Shown here one piece after another: positions 50,862 to 51,037 of a DNA stretch of 51,037 bases; position 1 is the stretch's first letter; each line of letters opens with the position of its first letter. A program made the translations under genes and the position numbers. The DNA is from Pseudomonas extremorientalis (GTDB taxonomy: Bacteria > Pseudomonadota > Gammaproteobacteria > Pseudomonadales > Pseudomonadaceae). Where the stretch lies: the NCBI RefSeq assembly GCF_001870465.1, contig NZ_MDGK01000034.1, forward strand, positions 1 to 51,037, written 5' to 3'. The notes under the pieces were generated by a model. It ran no database searches, was not told the DNA's origin, and saw nothing but the letters and a program-made list of their open reading frames with translations.

Positions 50862-51037
50862 GTGAGTACATATCCGTTATTTAGGTAACGCCCGCTTATG
50901 GTTCCGCCCTTACAGCGGCTCACTTTGGAAAAGCCGGAATGCCGGCCCAGCCCAAAGTAAGCAAAGGGCTCTTGCCCCAACACTCGGCACCTCGCCTAGG
51001 CTCGGTGTGCCCGTAATCCGACAGTGATTTGGGGGGC
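50862..51037. repeat. Interspersed Pseudomonas repeat, partial
   Basis: The final ~175 bases (CATATCCGTTATTTAGGTAA, then CTTATGGTTCCGCCCTTACA, CCCAAAGTAAGCAAAGGGCT and CACCTCGCCTAGGCTCGG) match a long repeat I recall in many fluorescens-group genomes. It has no credible gene and runs off the window. The identification is from memory. Confidence 0.55.

Overview
The window looks like chromosomal DNA of a Pseudomonas of the fluorescens group. Coding DNA is GC-rich, and nearly every operon boundary carries the paired repeat built on GTGGGAGGGGGCTTGCCCCC that is typical of that group. The gene content also fits: RHS toxin, CUT2 inositol uptake, Cus copper efflux, gamma-glutamyl-putrescine enzymes, acetoin dehydrogenase and TonB receptors. 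No tRNA, rRNA, CRISPR array, transposase or phage gene was seen.

Layout. 1-992: the 3' end of an RHS polymorphic-toxin gene with a ParB-like toxin tip, and its overlapping immunity gene, both AT-richer than the rest. 1030-4172: a DUF3995 membrane protein, then a DUF2946 protein and a TonB-dependent receptor on the opposite strand. 4311-9756: a glycine-betaine-type binding protein, a run of small conserved proteins (one DUF2789), a chemoreceptor with an unusual layout and a DksA-like protein with only two of the four zinc-finger cysteines.

10088-23976: a complete myo-inositol module. The minus strand carries iolC(kinase-aldolase)-iolE-iolB-TIM barrel protein-iolD-iolG-second inositol dehydrogenase, followed by a three-gene ABC importer. 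The RpiR-type regulator iolR is divergent from iolC. Two near-identical TTGGAA-N6-TTCCAT palindromes lie exactly in front of the two transcription units. A possible unannotated 58-codon gene sits between one of them and the importer.

24092-30082: copper/silver efflux operon (Met/Cys-rich small protein, cusC, cusB, cusA). 30240-33618: a two-gene membrane unit that includes a 24-residue protein, and a two-component system. 33673-36945: SRPBCC, SDR and aldo/keto reductase genes with a divergent LysR regulator. 36946-41735: polyamine use (gamma-glutamyl-putrescine oxidase, polyamine binding protein, gamma-glutamyl-putrescine synthetase) with a divergent AraC-type regulator.

41790-47984: acetoin catabolism. 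acoABC has a strong sigma-54 promoter, acoR is divergent, and a BudC-like acetoin reductase gene lies beyond acoR. Palindromes of the form TGAGAC-N5-GTCTCA occur both in the acoA-acoR gap and in front of the reductase, which suggests one AcoR regulon. 48169-50763: a second TonB-dependent receptor and an AhpD/carboxymuconolactone-decarboxylase-type protein. The last 180 bases look like a long interspersed Pseudomonas repeat that runs off the edge.

No wholly new system stands out. The most useful observations are the two regulons read from palindromes (IolR and AcoR), the missed small genes, and the RHS toxin-immunity pair.
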